DNA of 64,000 bases from Colius striatus (taxonomy: Eukaryota > Chordata > Aves > Coliiformes > Coliidae): assembly GCF_028858725.1 (NCBI RefSeq), contig NC_084773.1, forward strand, positions 4,392,350 to 4,456,349. Reading direction: 5' to 3'. Under the pieces are notes generated by a model. It did no database searches. It was not told the origin of the DNA and saw only the letters and a program-made list of their open reading frames with translations. How positions within the stretch are numbered: the stretch's first letter is position 1; each line of letters begins with the position of its first letter. This document shows positions 22,006 through 37,000 of this stretch, piece after piece. A program made the position numbers and the translations under genes.

Positions 22006-25000
22006 GTGAGTGTGAGATAAAGGTCTTGTGGGACTAAAGGCACTTTGGGCTTCCTGGTTATCCCTGTTACTGGTTTTGTAGTGTGTTGTAAACAGAGTCT
22101 ATCCAGAAAGCTGCAGGGTCCTGAGCTCTCCTACGAAAAGGTCTCACAGTACCCCTAAATCTCAGCAAGCTCTGAGTGGAGCTGCAAGGAAGCAAAAGGA
22201 TTACTCTGTCACAGGGGCTGACTCAAGAGCCTGGCTAAGCAGAGGAAAGGCCAGCAGCCAGCTTTCCTGTCCCTCCCTCCTGCAAACTGCCTCTTCCTTC
22301 CTTCCTTCTGGTCTTCTCTAGTAGTGGCAAGAGGCTGAAGCTAAGACTTTCCTTTCCGTTTTGTTTCTACTAGCTCCCTGCATGCTCCTCAGCTGATGTT
22401 CCTCATGCAGAAAGTCAGCTGAAAAAGTCCATTGGAATTTAATCCTTTCCTATGTCAGTAATTTTTGTAACTCCTTTAACTCCTTCACTGAGCACACACA
22501 TCCTGTGCTCATTCCCTCCTTCATCTATGGATCTCCTCTAGCAGAGGAGACTGCCCTGGTCTCCCCTTTCCCATTAAAGCACCCACTGTAGTTTCCTTTG
22601 GCTGTATCTAGAACTTACCCTCATGTCAGATCAATCTGGCTGGCCTGTGAATTCTTTGTTGCTACGTTCTTCACTTCCTCTGTCTGAGATTGAGAGTCAG
22701 GAGTTAACATGATTTGGCTTCTGGGCAGCACATGGGCAGTCCTGGGCAATCTGAACCTATAGTTTTGTTGAAACTTGTGCAGGATTCAAATGGCTTTCCT
22801 ATATACTAGTCACTTTTGTGTACCTGTCACAATTCACTGCGAGTCTGTCACCACCCTGCCCCTGTGCTGCTGCCATGCTGCATGCTTCAGCAGGGTTTAT
22901 CAAGCACACATGAGCCATGAGGAGGACCTGGGTGGTTGCTCAGGGCCTGTCAGCTCTGAGAACAGCTGCTGGTTTGGGGAAGATGTCCTGTCTCTTCCCT
23001 ACACTGTGCTTGTGAATAGCTCTCCATCTCATTTTGGTTTTTAGGGCTGGGATGGAGGGAATGGAGGACTAAGACTTTTGTCTGACTTTATCTTTTGTTT
23101 GTTGGTCCAGGTGATTGGCCACAGTAACTTTGGGTCTATCAGGGCTACGACGTGTGTGTATAAAGGTAAGGAGATAAAGCAATGATGCTTTGGGAAAAGG
23201 CCCTGAGGAGAGTGTATGAAGAGCAACACAGCTGGAGAGCTCAGGAAATCTTGAACATGTTCCAGATCTTGAGCCCCCTCTTCCTCAGTTCATCCACTGG
23301 CTTTTCCAGGGAGTCAGAAGGATGGAGGGTTGTGTGATGGCAGAGTGAAGACGTGGGAGGGGAATGCTGGGGATGTCCCGAAGGTCCTTTGTGTGTCACA
23401 TTTATTTATGTGGGAACAGTGTCAGGTTCAGCTTCTCTAACAATGAGTCAGGCAGCAGGGATTTACTGTGTGACATGTCTTTTTCTTTCAGGGAAATGGA
23501 TTTATGAGGTGCTCATCTCCTCCCAGGGACTCATGCAGATTGGCTGGTGTACTCTCAACTGCAGATTCAATCAGGAGGTAGTACAACTGCTGCACGTGGC
23601 ACAGGCCTACTCTGTGTTCCTCCACTGCTTTTCAGGTCATTCTGGAGCATCCCATTGGTGCAGTGCTCCTGCCCTGCTGCCGTTATGTGCCCAGCACACA
23701 TGCTAGAAACACTGGGTCTGCTGTTGTAAAACTCTTTACAAGGCTCTGTGGTCTGTGTTCACAGACTGATGCACGGTGTGAAAGCCTCACACGCTGGGTC
23801 TGTTGTTCAGCTGGTGTCTCATCCAGAGAGTGTGTACGTGGGCAGTGCTGGCAGCTGGGATGGCCCTCAGCAGCTACTCCTGCTGGGTTTTCTGCCTAGG
23901 ACAGCTCTTCTCGGGCACAGGCTGAGAAGGGATGTCAGCTGCAGAGTTTCACTGACTTGTCTCTCTGCAACATGTGAGAGGGGAGGTGATGAGCATCCTG
24001 GGGGATGGCTTTGACAGAGGTTTGAAGTGTAGGATGCCAGTACTCCTCTTCTGACCCAAAACCAAGTAGGCAGTGGTGTATTCCTCTGAACCAGAGATCA
24101 CAGGTCACTGGATTCACTCCTAGCGTGAGGGCGTTTCCCAGGCAGTGCATGTGTGCTATCAGCTCCTCTCCCTGCCTCCTGGTATCCCCCTTAAAGCCAC
24201 TCTTGCAGTGAGAGGGATCCTCTGTGCTTGGCTTGATCTGAGTCCACTCTTCCACACTTTGGTGCAGGAAGGAGTTGGAGATACACCAGATTCGTACGCG
24301 TATGATGGAAACCGGGTGCGCAAGTGGAACGTGACAACGACCAACTACGGCAAAGTGAGTGGCTGTCCTCCCAGGAACTGGGGGTAGAGCATGGGGGAGA
24401 AAGCAGGTGGCTCCTTCTGCTCTCTGAAATGCCCTCAAGCTGTCCTCCCTGCTTCAGTCTGCTCTTGGGGAGGCTGTTTGACAGCAGTGGTTTGTACTGT
24501 AGGGGTGCCGCACATACTGTGTGGGTGTTTTGTCGAGGCAGCCCCAGCAGACTGATTCCCAGCAGTGTTGCTGTTGGTCTCTGGAAAGTTGTGTTAATCT
24601 GTAGCATGTCAGATGTTGCAGTGTTGGGATAAGTATACTTTTGATCTTGTGCATGTTCCCAGTGCTGTAGGGAAAAAAAGATCACAAATGGTGGCTTATG
24701 TGCAGCTTCCAGAAGTGTCTGAAAATGAGCTGCTGCGAGAAGGAACTCTCTTTTTCAGCCCTGAATCACAAGGGATTGGTTGGGTTGCAGTCTTTCTTCT
24801 GATGTGGGAACACCCTGGATGTATATTTAACCTTTTCTCTCCCTTTATTGCAGTCTTGGGCAGCAGGAGACATTGTCAGCTGTCTGATAGACCTTGATGA
24901 GGGCACCATTGCTTTCTGCCTGTAAGCATTTTTGGCCAGTTCCCTGCTTTGTTGATATTTCTGTGTAACATTAAGGTTTCCTCACTGTTCAGCAGGTTTC

Positions 25001-28000
25001 TGAGTCGTATTTTTACCCTCTCCCCTTTGAGTTCCTTCATAGCTCCAGCCTTTGCTTTTCTGCTTTGTGTTCAGAAACCATCTAAATGGGCTTTTGGGTC
25101 TCCTAAGCTCAGGTGAGAGCATTTGGCAGAAAGATATTCAAGCTACAAACTCTGTGCATTTGCTAGGATTTTGTAGGGGAGAGCATCTCTTGTCATGCTT
25201 AATACTGCAGTTGACTGAACCACACTGATTGCTTTTGTGGTCAGTGTAGACCTTGTCTGTCCCAGATTCACAAGGAGCTGTGGCAAGAGAGATAAATCTG
25301 TAGCCTCCAGTTCCTGTGCACAATGAGCAGAGGCCAGCTCAGATAAGAATTTTTCCCTGGCCCTAAACTACTGCAACAAGTCCACAGTAATTAAATACTG
25401 TTAGATGCTCCATGTCATCTTTTAGAGAAGAGCAGATTGAGGAGCATTATCTTTCTATTTCCAACATCATCAAATGAAGGAGGCAAAAATGTCACCTGCC
25501 TTTAGAACATCCTGCTGGTCAGTAATAAGCATTTGGGTTGCCCTTGAAGCTGTGTGGGCTCTGCATGTTGTGCAGGCTCCAGTGCCTTCCTGTGCCATCG
25601 TATGCAAGTGGGAGTGCTGCTGTGCTTCCCCCTGCAGTTACTCAGCAAAGCTGTGATGTGTGCAGTGTGCCAGCTGAAGGAGCCATGACTGACTGATGTG
25701 TCCGTGTTGGCAGCTTGCTGGGAGGGGAATGCACGTACCTGGATTGTCCAGCTGACCTCAGAACCCTCCTCCTATGACTAAGATCTTGTGGTTTTTCCTT
25801 CTTTCAGGAATGGCATCTCTCTGGGAACTGCTTTTGATAACATCACAAGGGGTGCTGGCATGGCCTACTTCCCTGCCATCAGCCTCTCCTTCAAGGAGTC
25901 CGTCGCGTTTAACTTTGGAAGCCGTCCGCTCCGATATCCTTTGCATGTGGGGAGAGGAGGTTTGAAGGGAGAAGGGCCTCTCTGAGACTGCCAAATGTAC
26001 ATACCTGACTGCTGGTTACTTTCTTCTGTTGGCACTTGTGCATAGAGTAGAGCGAGGGAGAGAAGAACCATCTACCTCCTCAGCTGGAGAACTGCAAGGC
26101 ACACAAACATCTGTACTGGTCCCCAACAGCTTCTGAAATGAGATTCTCTTTCATCTCTGAGTTGGCAGCTACTGCTGCAGCAAGGGGCTGCCTGTTCCTG
26201 GGCACTCACATCCTGCAAAGATCTCACTCTTTAGTTTTAGAAACCCTAATGCTGCTGTGCTGCTGATCCCCTTGATCACTGTTCCATCCACATGGGACCC
26301 AGACATGGTATTATGGTTGCCTGTTGCCTTCCTTTGTGAATGCTGAAACCTGCAGCTCCTGTCGGAGCAGTCCTGGCTGTGCCTGTGGTAGCTGGAGTGG
26401 AGGCTACTCTTTCTGATGAGAGCAGAAGTGTGCTGTGAAGTACCTCGTGCTTGCAATATTGAGGAAGTGGGGATAAGAGCTTATGGCTTATCATCCATTT
26501 AGAAGGCACTGTGGTTTGAACTGTGCCTGAGGCACACGTGAGCATAAAGTAGACACTTTTTTTTTTCCTTGCATAAACAAAAGAAGTCCTGAAAGGATCA
26601 GATTACATCTCACCTTAACACTTGCCTACTTATCCAGTGGAAGGTTACCGGCCCTTGCAAGATCCTCCTGCTGCAGACCTGCTGAAGGCTCGCAAGCTGC
26701 TGGGCTACCTGAAGAATGTCATCCACATCGGAATAGATGTGACAGTAGGCTGACATCACTGGGTGCAACTGGGGGGCTTCATGCTGGGAAATGTGGTTCT
26801 GCACTTTTCAGCACATGCTGGCAGCTCAGATACATCTGAGAGTCCAAATGCTTGAGTGCTTTTGTGCAGGGTGTGGATACCCCTTGGAGCTCTTGAGCTT
26901 GCAAAATGGGTTTCCTGATAGTTCCAGGAATTTAAATCAAACTGAGCTTTGTTGTTCTGAGTCCTGTGAAGTTTCATTCCCAGTATGCAAGGGGTGATTC
27001 TTGTCAGAGTCAGAACTGCTGGATTTGATTTTGCAGCCTTGAAAGACACTTGTTCATATCCTGGACTTTCTCCTGGTGTCCTGGTGCACCGATGCAGTGA
27101 CATTCTGGCAGACCTGCCTCACAAACTGTTTTGGCTGTGTGTCTGTTTGCTAGAGACCATTTGGGCTTTTTTCTGCTAGGGTGAGAAATGATCTGTTTAT
27201 GCCCAAAGCACAGGGAACACCATCTGCTATGGTCTTGGAGTCCTGCTTTACCAGTTGACCTCCTCCGTAGGGATTCCCATTTACAAATGGTCATGTACAC
27301 TTGAACCCTTCTGTGAAAACATGGTCAAGGTGTGTGCATGTAACTGATAGTAACTGACATCTGGACTGCACTACAGCTCTCTTGAGGCATGGGGCTGGCT
27401 CCTTTGCCAACCTAAATTCCAGTGTTCAAGATTTTTACTGCAATCAGACATGGAACAAAAAACCAGTGGCAGCTCCAGCCTCCAGTTCACTGGTGTGTGA
27501 ATAGATTGGGCTGGATCCAAGCTGTGTGTTTTTTCTGGGTTTGTCATTACAGGAGGGGAAGCTGGTGGAGAAGGACACATCCATGTGGCAGCTGCAGGGA
27601 GAACCCACAGTGCTGATTACATTAGCCCACATCTTCAATTATTTCTCACCTCTCATGGTGAGTTTTGCTTGCCCATTGCCAGCTGCTGTAGGTGCCTGTT
27701 GTGCTTGCAAGGAGAGATAAACTCCATCTTTCTCTGGGAAGTGTGCCTTGGAGGACTGTTGACGTGGCTCTCTGTCTTGCAGTGCAAGGTGTACCTGGTG
27801 GAAGATGTGCTCATGACCTTCCTGTTGAGTATCCTTGAGCAAGGAGGGGCAGTGGAGGCTCATCCCCTCATTCAACAGTTGCTGGATCTCATGTGGCTTC
27901 TTATGGAGGTGAGTTATGAGGATGCTAGTTCCTCTCCAGGGATCACAGGGAGAACCTGGGAGGTGCTGAGGACAGGAGCCTGCCCTAGAAAATGCTGATA

Positions 28001-31000
28001 GAGGTGAAATCCCTTTTTGTGGTAGGCCAGCCTCTCACCTAGTTCATCTAACTGCTGCTTCACACCCAGAGAATGAGGGTTGAACGCAGAGTGACTGGAA
28101 ATAGTGACACTGGCAGTGAGCTAACAGGGCAGTTCTACACTTCTGCTGCTGAAGGAGCTGGTGATGTTAAATAACTTCCTGCTCCTGGGAACATCAAATT
28201 TATCAATAGGAAATGAGTTGATCTCTTGCATGTTGTTAATGCTTATGTGACTGTGGAGGTCTTACATGCCACCATGTGTCCCAAGAGAGTTGATCAAAGT
28301 GTACAGGACTGGGGTGGAAATGGGCACTGCACTCTCACCACCTCCAGCACTGCTGGGGGGAACCTCCTCCAGCTTCCCATGCCCCTTCCTGTCCAGGCTG
28401 ATTGTGGTCATTCCTTCCTGGGGGACACTTGTTTGAGGCAGTTTTTCCTAGCTACTGGGAAGTTGTTGTTGCTAGAGTGCTGGGGTGGTTACACAGAGCC
28501 ATTCGCTGCCAGGGGTCTGCATGGAGACAGCATGTCTGTCCTTTGAGGTGACAGGTAACAGGGGCACTTGCCCAGCCAGATGTCATGAAAAATGTAATTG
28601 AAAAAATGTCATGACCCCTTCAGGCCCATCATCTTAACAGAGAAGCTGAATACCCTGGTAGGGCAGCTGTGCCTGTGGAAGTGTTGGCTGTCATCCTGAT
28701 GGCTGGCTGTGAGTGGCACTCAGACCTCTCTCCCATCACCACACTTACACAAGAGCAACTTCTTTCCTTACTGGGTTGATTCTACCACGTTTTGAGTCAG
28801 TTCAGGAGATAAGAAGACTGGTGACTCAGCCCAAGTGTAGAAGATGTGGGAGCTGGCTTTTTGTAGCTGCCTTTTGGGTTGGCTTTACTACTGCAGGAGT
28901 GTTTCCCTGTAGCAAAGCGATGGCACAAACTTCTGCTGGGGCTGTTGCCTGTGGAGTCAGATGGACAAACTCTGTGGGTTCACAGCACCTGCTTTTTCAG
29001 TTCCTCCCAGGGTCATAGTCAGGGAGCTATAGCTGTTCCCAGCTCCATGCTCTTACTGCTCAATGTGTTTCTCATTTCCTCAGGAGTATGAAGTGCACGA
29101 GTGCCTCAAGCAACTACTGATGTCCCTGCTGCGGGCTTATAGGTTCTCCCCCATCATCCCAGACCTGGGATTACAAGTGAGTTGAAGTTCTGAATCCTCA
29201 GGAATCTGTGACTAGCCAGCTTCTGTTATGTCCCCTTGTGCCAAGGTACATGATGTTTTGGATTTTGCAGTTGTTTGGTCCAGGAATGGCAATTCTGTCA
29301 CCTTGTACCTATTGCAGAGCCGTGTCCTATTCTGCAGGTGGGGTCACTTTTGCTTCTCCTGTTTCCCTAGATTCACTACCTCCGCCTCACCATTGCAGTC
29401 TTGAAGCATGAGAAATCCAGGAAGTACCTGCTCAGCAATGTTCTGTATCCTTTGTGCATCCTCTAGTCTCAGTTCTCCCTGCCTTCAGTAATGCAGCCAA
29501 GGACACTTCAAGGATCTGCAGGTCCTGGGAGGCAGAAGCTAGCCTGGCTTTGAGACGTCATTTCTAATTTCTCAAGTCTCCTCTATCTGCCTGACACCAT
29601 TCTCTACAAAGTCCTGCTTTGAGGAGGGGGAGCAGTGTCTTGTCATTCACATCCTGTTAGTACAGAGGACTTCATTTCTCTTTGACTCACCTCTCTAATG
29701 TCCCTAGAGCAAAAACACTTTCAGAGCAGTCCAGCTGCCCTGCTAACATTCGGGTAGCTGCTGTGATAACTGCATTGAGGCTTCTCCCAGGAGAAGAGGG
29801 CTCTGGATCACGCAGAGCTTTGAGTGGTTGCTGGGAAAGGGGTCTCTCACTACAGCTCTGGAAACGTGTCCTGTACCTTCTCCCGACGTAGCTTCTGTGC
29901 TTGCTTTAACTTGGCTGCAGCTTCGATGTGCTCCGTTCGGTCGTGTTCTTCTACATCAAGAGCCCCCTGCGTGTGGAGGAGGCTGGTTTGCAGGAGCTCA
30001 TTCCCACCACGTGGTGGCCAAACCGCTTCACCAAGGAGGTCAGTGAGTGAGTGAAGGAATTTTGTGGCCTGCTTTCCCAGTCAAGGAAATCCATGGCTTG
30101 TGTTTCCAGCTGCAATAGCACTGGTGGACCCTGCTGAGCTATGAGAGCTGTAGCCTTTCTATTGCCCTCTCATCCTTGTTGTCCCCTTACAGGAGATGTT
30201 TGGAGTGTGCTGCCCAGAACGGGGGAGGGAGACAACAAATGTGTAAGGGAACTTCATAGTGTCCAAGGAATCACAGTTTGGCTTGGGTGTCCTCAAGAGA
30301 TCTCCTTCCCTTACTTGTTCCAAGGCCAGGGCGGCTGGTTTAGGTGTGCTGCCAGCTGCAGTCACACGCTGCACCTTGTTCCAGGGAGTTTCTGCTCTCC
30401 ATTTGGCAAGATATTTTCCTTATGCAGTGATCTCCTACTAATGAGTGTCCTCCAACCAGGGCAAGGAGAGTAAGGAGGTAAAGGAGGAGAGTGCTGAGGA
30501 GAGGCTGAGGCGGCGGGCGTACGAGCGAGGCTGCCAGCGGCTCAAGAAACGCATTGAAGGTCTGTGAGGGACGAGGGAAGTTGCTGTGATCCCGTAGCCT
30601 TGGTGCCAGGGGAACCAACCCATGAGCTGTTTCCAAATCCCCTTCATGACCTGAAGTCCAGCTGTGTTCCTGCCAGGACAGGCTGTGCTGCAGAGCTGAG
30701 GGCTAGCTGTGCTGTTGTCTGATGGAGGGTTTGCAAGTGCTGGGACCCCACTGCCCAGACCTGCAGCATCCCACCGTGGGGCACGAGCAACCCAAAACGC
30801 TCCTTTAGGGACATTGTTTATCAGCTGTGGGTGAATTTATTACTAGGTGGTGGAGGAGAAGATTCTCAGTGATGGGATTAGCTTTTGCTGCTGTTGGTTC
30901 TTCCTGGGCCCCTCTGCTGAGGAGGTGGCCTTTCTCCTGGGGACAGGGAACTGCAGCTGGGGTTATGGGCTCTCCAGTGCTTGTTTTCTGATGGCAGATG

Positions 31001-34000
31001 TGTGTCCCCATTTTAGTGGTGGAAGGACTCCAGGTTCAGATTCTAAAGCTACTGCTGAACAACAAGGACAGAGGAGGGGTAAGTGCTCTTTGCTGCAGTA
31101 TCTCCACAGAACAGGACTTGTAGGGCATGGGTTCACCACCTGCTTTTCCTGCTGCCAGGGGGAAGCCTCCAGATACATCTTCCTGAACAAATTCCGCAAG
31201 TTTCTTCAGGAAAATGCCAGCAACAGAGGGGTAAGTCAGAGGAACAGCCTTCCCACAGCCTCACCCTGAGAGCTCTCTGGCATCATCAGGCTGGGATCTC
31301 TGCCCTTTTGACTGGTCTGCTTCCAGCAGCTGATCAGCTGAGGCCTAGATGTGGCAAGGGGTGGGATAGAGGAGGAAGATTTGAGGCTGGATAACAGGCA
31401 GCTTATCCAAGCCCTGTGCAGTGACTGATGAGATTTATAAGCAGTCCTTGGGAACAGCCTTAGATAGGAGCTGAAAGTTCTCCTAGAAGCTCTGAGGGAG
31501 CAGAGCTGTAGCGTGCTCTGGCACAGCTGGCCTGCTGGCTTTGGCATTCTCTTCAGTGCCTGGGTGAGGACTGTTCTTGTGGCCCTGGATGAGGCTGTTG
31601 GCCTGCAGCTTTGGGAGCTCAATGGCTGCTGTTGCAGGAAACCCCCTTTTTTTCACATGCATCTCTTGTGTTCCCAATCAGCCCCATTTTCCATGGTGTA
31701 CAACATGGTGTCCATCCTCCTCTGTCAGTCCAGCTTGTTGATTCAGTGCCCAGGGCTTTTTAGACATATGTAAGCTGCTGCCTGCCACCAGCACTGGGCT
31801 CTCTACCAGCACTGGAAGTGAGAGGTGCCAGCAAGACTGAGAATACAAACTTGCTGCCTATCCCTTGTGGCTACTGGGACTAAGATGCACTTTCACACCT
31901 GTTCTGACAACTGAACTCTCATTCTTGCCCTAGAACCTGACTGTGTTGTGCCCACCAGAGTACATGGTGTGCTTCCTGCACCGGCTCATCGCTGCCCTGC
32001 GCTGCTTCTGGGATGGCCACAAGGCAAAGAGCCCCTCCGCTCTCAGCAGTGAGGGTAAGGCCTGGGGGAGATGCTTTGGAGGCATTTCTGTCATTAGGAC
32101 AAGGTTTGTCTCTTGGAAGTGCTCTCCACGATGCTGGAAGCATCGTGTTTCTCCTGAGTGCTCGAGCCTTCTGTCAGCCTGTGTCTGCAGTTCCTAGGCA
32201 CCCTGGGAAATGCCTATGTGCACATCTATTCCAGTTAGCATCCAGGACTTGCAAAGAGGCACCTGTACTGTTTGCTGGTTCCCCCTGTGTGCTCTGGAGC
32301 AGGCTCCAATACTGATTATGGGTCTGTAAAGGGCAGCTCAGTGGTTCCATAGTCAAAGATCAGGGGAAGACACCTGTCTGATTCTGTGTTTCCCAGACTG
32401 GGGGATTAAGGGGAAGCCAAGTCAGTGCCAGTTCCTTTCCCACTCTCAAACCCCACCTTCTGTGTCCTGCCATGATCTACTTGTCATTCCCTTTTCTTAC
32501 ATTGGGCTGACCCTTTCTCTAGACTCAGTAAGTGCCTTTTGATCCATGTGGGACCAAGTGACAGAGCTGGCACAGCCAGGTGGAGAGCTGCCCAGCTTTC
32601 TGATAAGCCAGTTCCCAACCAGTGCCTTGGGGGGTGAAGTACTGGGATGCTTCTTGTCAATGGCCATTGGTTGCTCCTGTTCCTTTGTGGATCTAATACT
32701 TGCTTCATTGTGGAAATCACCTCTTCCTTAATGATCTGTGCTTTTATGACAACAGGCTGGGCCCTGGGGGTCTGTCTTAGGAGGGTGTATGTGTCTCTGT
32801 GGATTCCGTGCATGGGACTCATGGGAAAAACAAACCTCTTTCTCTGCTTTAGAGGCATATGTCCCTCCTCAACTCTTCTATAATGGGAAGGTGGATTATT
32901 TTGACCTTCAGCGACTTGGAGGCCTCCTGTCTCATCTTAAGAAGACTCTGAAAGGTAAATGCTCTTATTTCCCATACCTGCATCCAGCTCCTGGCTGGAG
33001 TTCACCCAAGGAACACCCCAGGAAGGGAGCCGTGGGTAATGAACTGTGATTAAATTAGAGGAAACTTGAATTTTACTAAGATGCCAGTTACACTGAAGAA
33101 GACACCATCCCTCTTGGGTGGAGTGAGCATCCTTTTATTGTTTCTGTCCCTGAATGGGGCCTGTGGCTGCTGGTGGGAATGGAGTGGTTGGGAATACCCT
33201 CTGGTGTGGTGCTCTTGCTGCACCACAGGCAAGGGCTGGGAGCTGTCAAAGCACTGACTGCCAGCCTGGCTCTGCTGGGTGTGAAGGATGTCCAGGATTT
33301 CCTTGCTGTAGCACTCCAAGCACACAACAGCAGCCCTGTGTATGTCCTGCAGCTGTGTGTTTGTGTGCAGCATGCTATATTGGCAACAGACTTTCAGAGC
33401 CTCCTTTTTGGAAGGGTTGGAAACCCCTTGTCATTCCTTCAGACTTTGTTTGTCTCTGGTTTCTGGCTAATGCGGCACTTGCCTTTGGCTCAGATCTCTT
33501 TTCTCCTTCCCCAGTGTGTTTGCAGGATTAAGGCCATTTTCTCTGTCTCAAGTTGATCCCTGTCTGTTCAAAATTAACTTGAGAACCGTGTGATCTCCTC
33601 TGATACCTTACCAAGGTCTTCCTGGCCAGCTTGAAAGACAGGGCTATGGACTAGAGGACACCTTGTCCAGGCTTTGTACAGCATTAGCTGTCAGCACAGC
33701 CTTCCTCAAGGCTGAGAATGGTTTCTGATCTGAGTCTCAGTCCTAATGACTTGGGGACATATTGTGGGACAACACTGAAGTGCTATATGCTTAAAAATGG
33801 CCTCAGGCTGTGAGTTTCCTTCCCCACACCAGTCCAGTTGGCTGTGGTGGTTGTCTCCTGATTCCTCAGTTACTCTAATTGTTGCTGGTAGGACCAGAAA
33901 CAGGTCCTGGGTGAGCAGCACCTGCTGCAGCTCAATCTCTGCCACATTAGCAAGGGCAGAGCTGTTCTGTCTGAGCTTGTTCTGATGCAGCATCCAACTG

Positions 34001-37000
34001 TGCTGCTTCTCTACTGCTGAGCAGCAGAGAAGAGGGTGAGCCTAGGGCTGCCTCATGGGGAGCAAAGGGTGACTCCTACTTCATAGCTGCCTTGATGTGC
34101 TCTGTGCAGATGACCTGGCTGCAAAAGCCAATGTCTTGATTGACCCTGCGGAGCTGCAGGCAGTGACTATGGATGATCTCGATGAAGATGAGGAGTCAGC
34201 AACATCAGCAGCACAGGTGAGCTGTTACTCACCTTCAGAGCCCCTGCTACTGGAGCAACAGGCTCTGCCTCTGGCTTAGAAGAGCTTTGCCTTAGAGGAA
34301 GGCAGTCCATGGGCAACCAGATAAGCAGCTGCACTTGCAGGAGGGTCACTGGAAATCAGCAAGGTCCTGGATCCACCAAATTTGAGCAGCAAAGTATCTT
34401 TACTGTGTTCTCTCACTACTCACTTGTCTGAATATGCCCCTTCCCTTCCATGGCAGCACTTGCTGCTTGCATGTGAAAGGGTGTAAGCAACTGCAGAGAG
34501 CAGCTTCCTCCCTTAGAAGAAGGCTGTTTAGTCTGGAGAAGAGCAGACTGAGGGGGGATCTCATTAATAGTTACAAATATCTAAAGGGTGGGTGTCAGGA
34601 GGTTGGAGCAGCACTTTTTTTTTCTATTGTAGCTAGCAACAGGACAAGGGGTGATGGGATGAAGCTGGAACACAAACAGTTCCATCTAAACATAAGGAAA
34701 AACTCTTTCAGTGTTTCAGTGAGGGAGCCCTGGCACAGGCTGCCCTGGGAGGGTGTGGAGGCTCCTTCCTTGGAGGTCTTCAAGACCCATCTGGACACGT
34801 TCCTGTGTGACCTGATCTAGGTGACCCTGTTTCTGCAGGGGGGTTGGACTGGATGATCTCTAAAGGTCCCTCCCAACCCCTACCATTCTGTGATTCTATG
34901 AATATCCATTTGCTGACCTGGCACTGCTGGCCCAACCATGACAGCAAGGGCTTCTACTCACTTTCTGCTGCACACCTCCACCAGCAGCCTTGCTGGTACA
35001 AGGGAGGAACAGCGAGCAGCCAAACAACTAGAACTGTTTCTCCCTTAATTGCTTTCCAGTCTCAGCGTCCCTCTGCTGCCCTGGCCATTGGAGGAGCTCT
35101 GGCCAGGCCTGGCTGGCTCAGCTCCCCCACCCTGGGCCGTGCCAACCGCTTCCTCAGCACAGCAGCCGTCAGCCTGATGAACCCGCGGCGGCCGCTCGGC
35201 GCCCTGGAGAAGATCAAAGTGCGCACGCTCAGCGTGGAGCAGCGCACAGAGGAGGACAGTGAGTGCTGTGCTGCGTGCTTGGGGGCCCAGCTGGGCCCTG
35301 GGACGATGGTGTCTTCCAGCTCCCAGTCCTCTGAGGAGCAATGCAAGCCATTTACTGCCAGCGTTGCCCCTTCCCATTCCCAGGGCATGCTGACACCCAC
35401 GAGCCCACAGCTTTGCCATCCTGCGTGTGACGCTGGTGATGCTGTCACTGTGTGTGAGGAGATGCTGCCTTGGCCCCTGCAAGGTCAGGGAGACTTTGCA
35501 GGGAGGTAGTTCAGAGGCAGCTGTAGCCACACTTGCTCTCAACACAGCTCACCCAGAGGATGCCATGTGTATAACAGCACTGTCACTGTTGGATTGGGCC
35601 AGGCAGGCCTCTGAAGCTCGTAAAGGGCTCAGGGAAGTGAGACCTGCATGTCTTGGGTCTGTTTGGACAGATCTGGTGGGTCAACCTGATGCAGGTGGTG
35701 TGATAGTGTATCTGGTGAATCACAGTGGCTGGGAAGGAGCACTGTGTTACAAAGGCACAGCAGGCCTTTGGCTTCAGAGAAGTGCAGGCAGCAGCTGAGG
35801 TGCCAGAACACCTTACTGAAAGCTTCTCTCCTGTCTTGGGGATGCATTGCAGTTGAAGGCAGCCATGGAAACGAGGGTCTCTTGCTGGGCAGACCTCCAG
35901 AGGAGCCTGACCAGCCCATCACAGAGAATTCCCTCCTGGAAGTCCTGGATGGGATAGTGATGATGTACAACCTCAGTGTCCACCAGCAGCTTGGGAAGGT
36001 GAGTGGCACGTGCTATGCAGGAATCCATTCCCCCCACATCCGTGCTTCTACACCCACTCTGTTTTCTGCTTACTTAGAGACTGTTTGTGCCCTTTTCTTC
36101 TCCCAGCCCTTGTGGGGGATCTGGTTGCATGCTTTTAGGTCCAGGGGAAAAAAAGTGTCTTCATTTATTGTTGGAATCTGCTGGTTTTCAGATGGTTGGT
36201 GTGTCAGATGATGTGAATGAGTATGCCATGGCACTGAAAGACACAGAGGAAAAAATCAGCCGCTGCCCAAAGAGGGTAAGTCCCAGCTTCTTTCTCTGAT
36301 GGGACCTCAGCAGCTGGCAAAAAGCATTAAGCAAAGTGGGTGATTTCTAGCCCTGGAGCAGCCAGTATCTTGGATAGGACAGTAAGCCATGCCTAGAGCT
36401 GGCAGCACATTTCAAACTATGCAAACTTGCAAATCTCCATGTGCTGCAGACACCTCAGAACCAGGCACCTTGGGGAGGGACCTGTTCTGTACTATTCCAA
36501 CTGTGGGACACTGTATCTGATGGCATTAAAAAAGACTAAAGCTGCTGTCCACACTGGACCAGCATCTTCATCAGGCCTTGTGGGCTGCAGCTGAGACTGG
36601 TAAGAGCTTGTTATAGCCGATTCCCACTTCCTCTGCAGAAAGGCTACTCACCCCGTTCCCTCCTGCTAGCCCAGGATATACCCCCTAGCTAGCCCCAGGG
36701 TGGTATTTGTTTATACATTGTTTGCCCAGCTCTGAACAAGGATTCTATAAATGACAGTGACATCTGCCCTCACATCTCTACACTCTTTTCAGAGGAGAGA
36801 CATCCACGAGGAGCTGCTGAAGAGCCAAAAGGTCTTCTCGGAGAAGCTCAATCACCTCAGCCGCCGCCTCGCTTGGATAAACGTCACCATTTATTCAAAG
36901 GTGGGCAGGAGCATCATGTGAGAAGCTCAGAGGAGACTGAGCAAGTGTGCCTCTGTGTCTGTGCTGCGTGGCTCATATGTCCTGAGTGTCATTTTCCCTG

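Larger units (their letters stand above)
21908..26744 (+). other. RNF123 SPRY-domain exons
   Basis: Exons 5-11 encode the SPRY domain, roughly residues 87-265, a protein-interaction fold. Recognisable blocks are [76 protein letters not shown] and [19 protein letters not shown]. Intron 10, just after the SRPLR codons, is U12-type with AT-AC ends. Confidence 0.93.
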
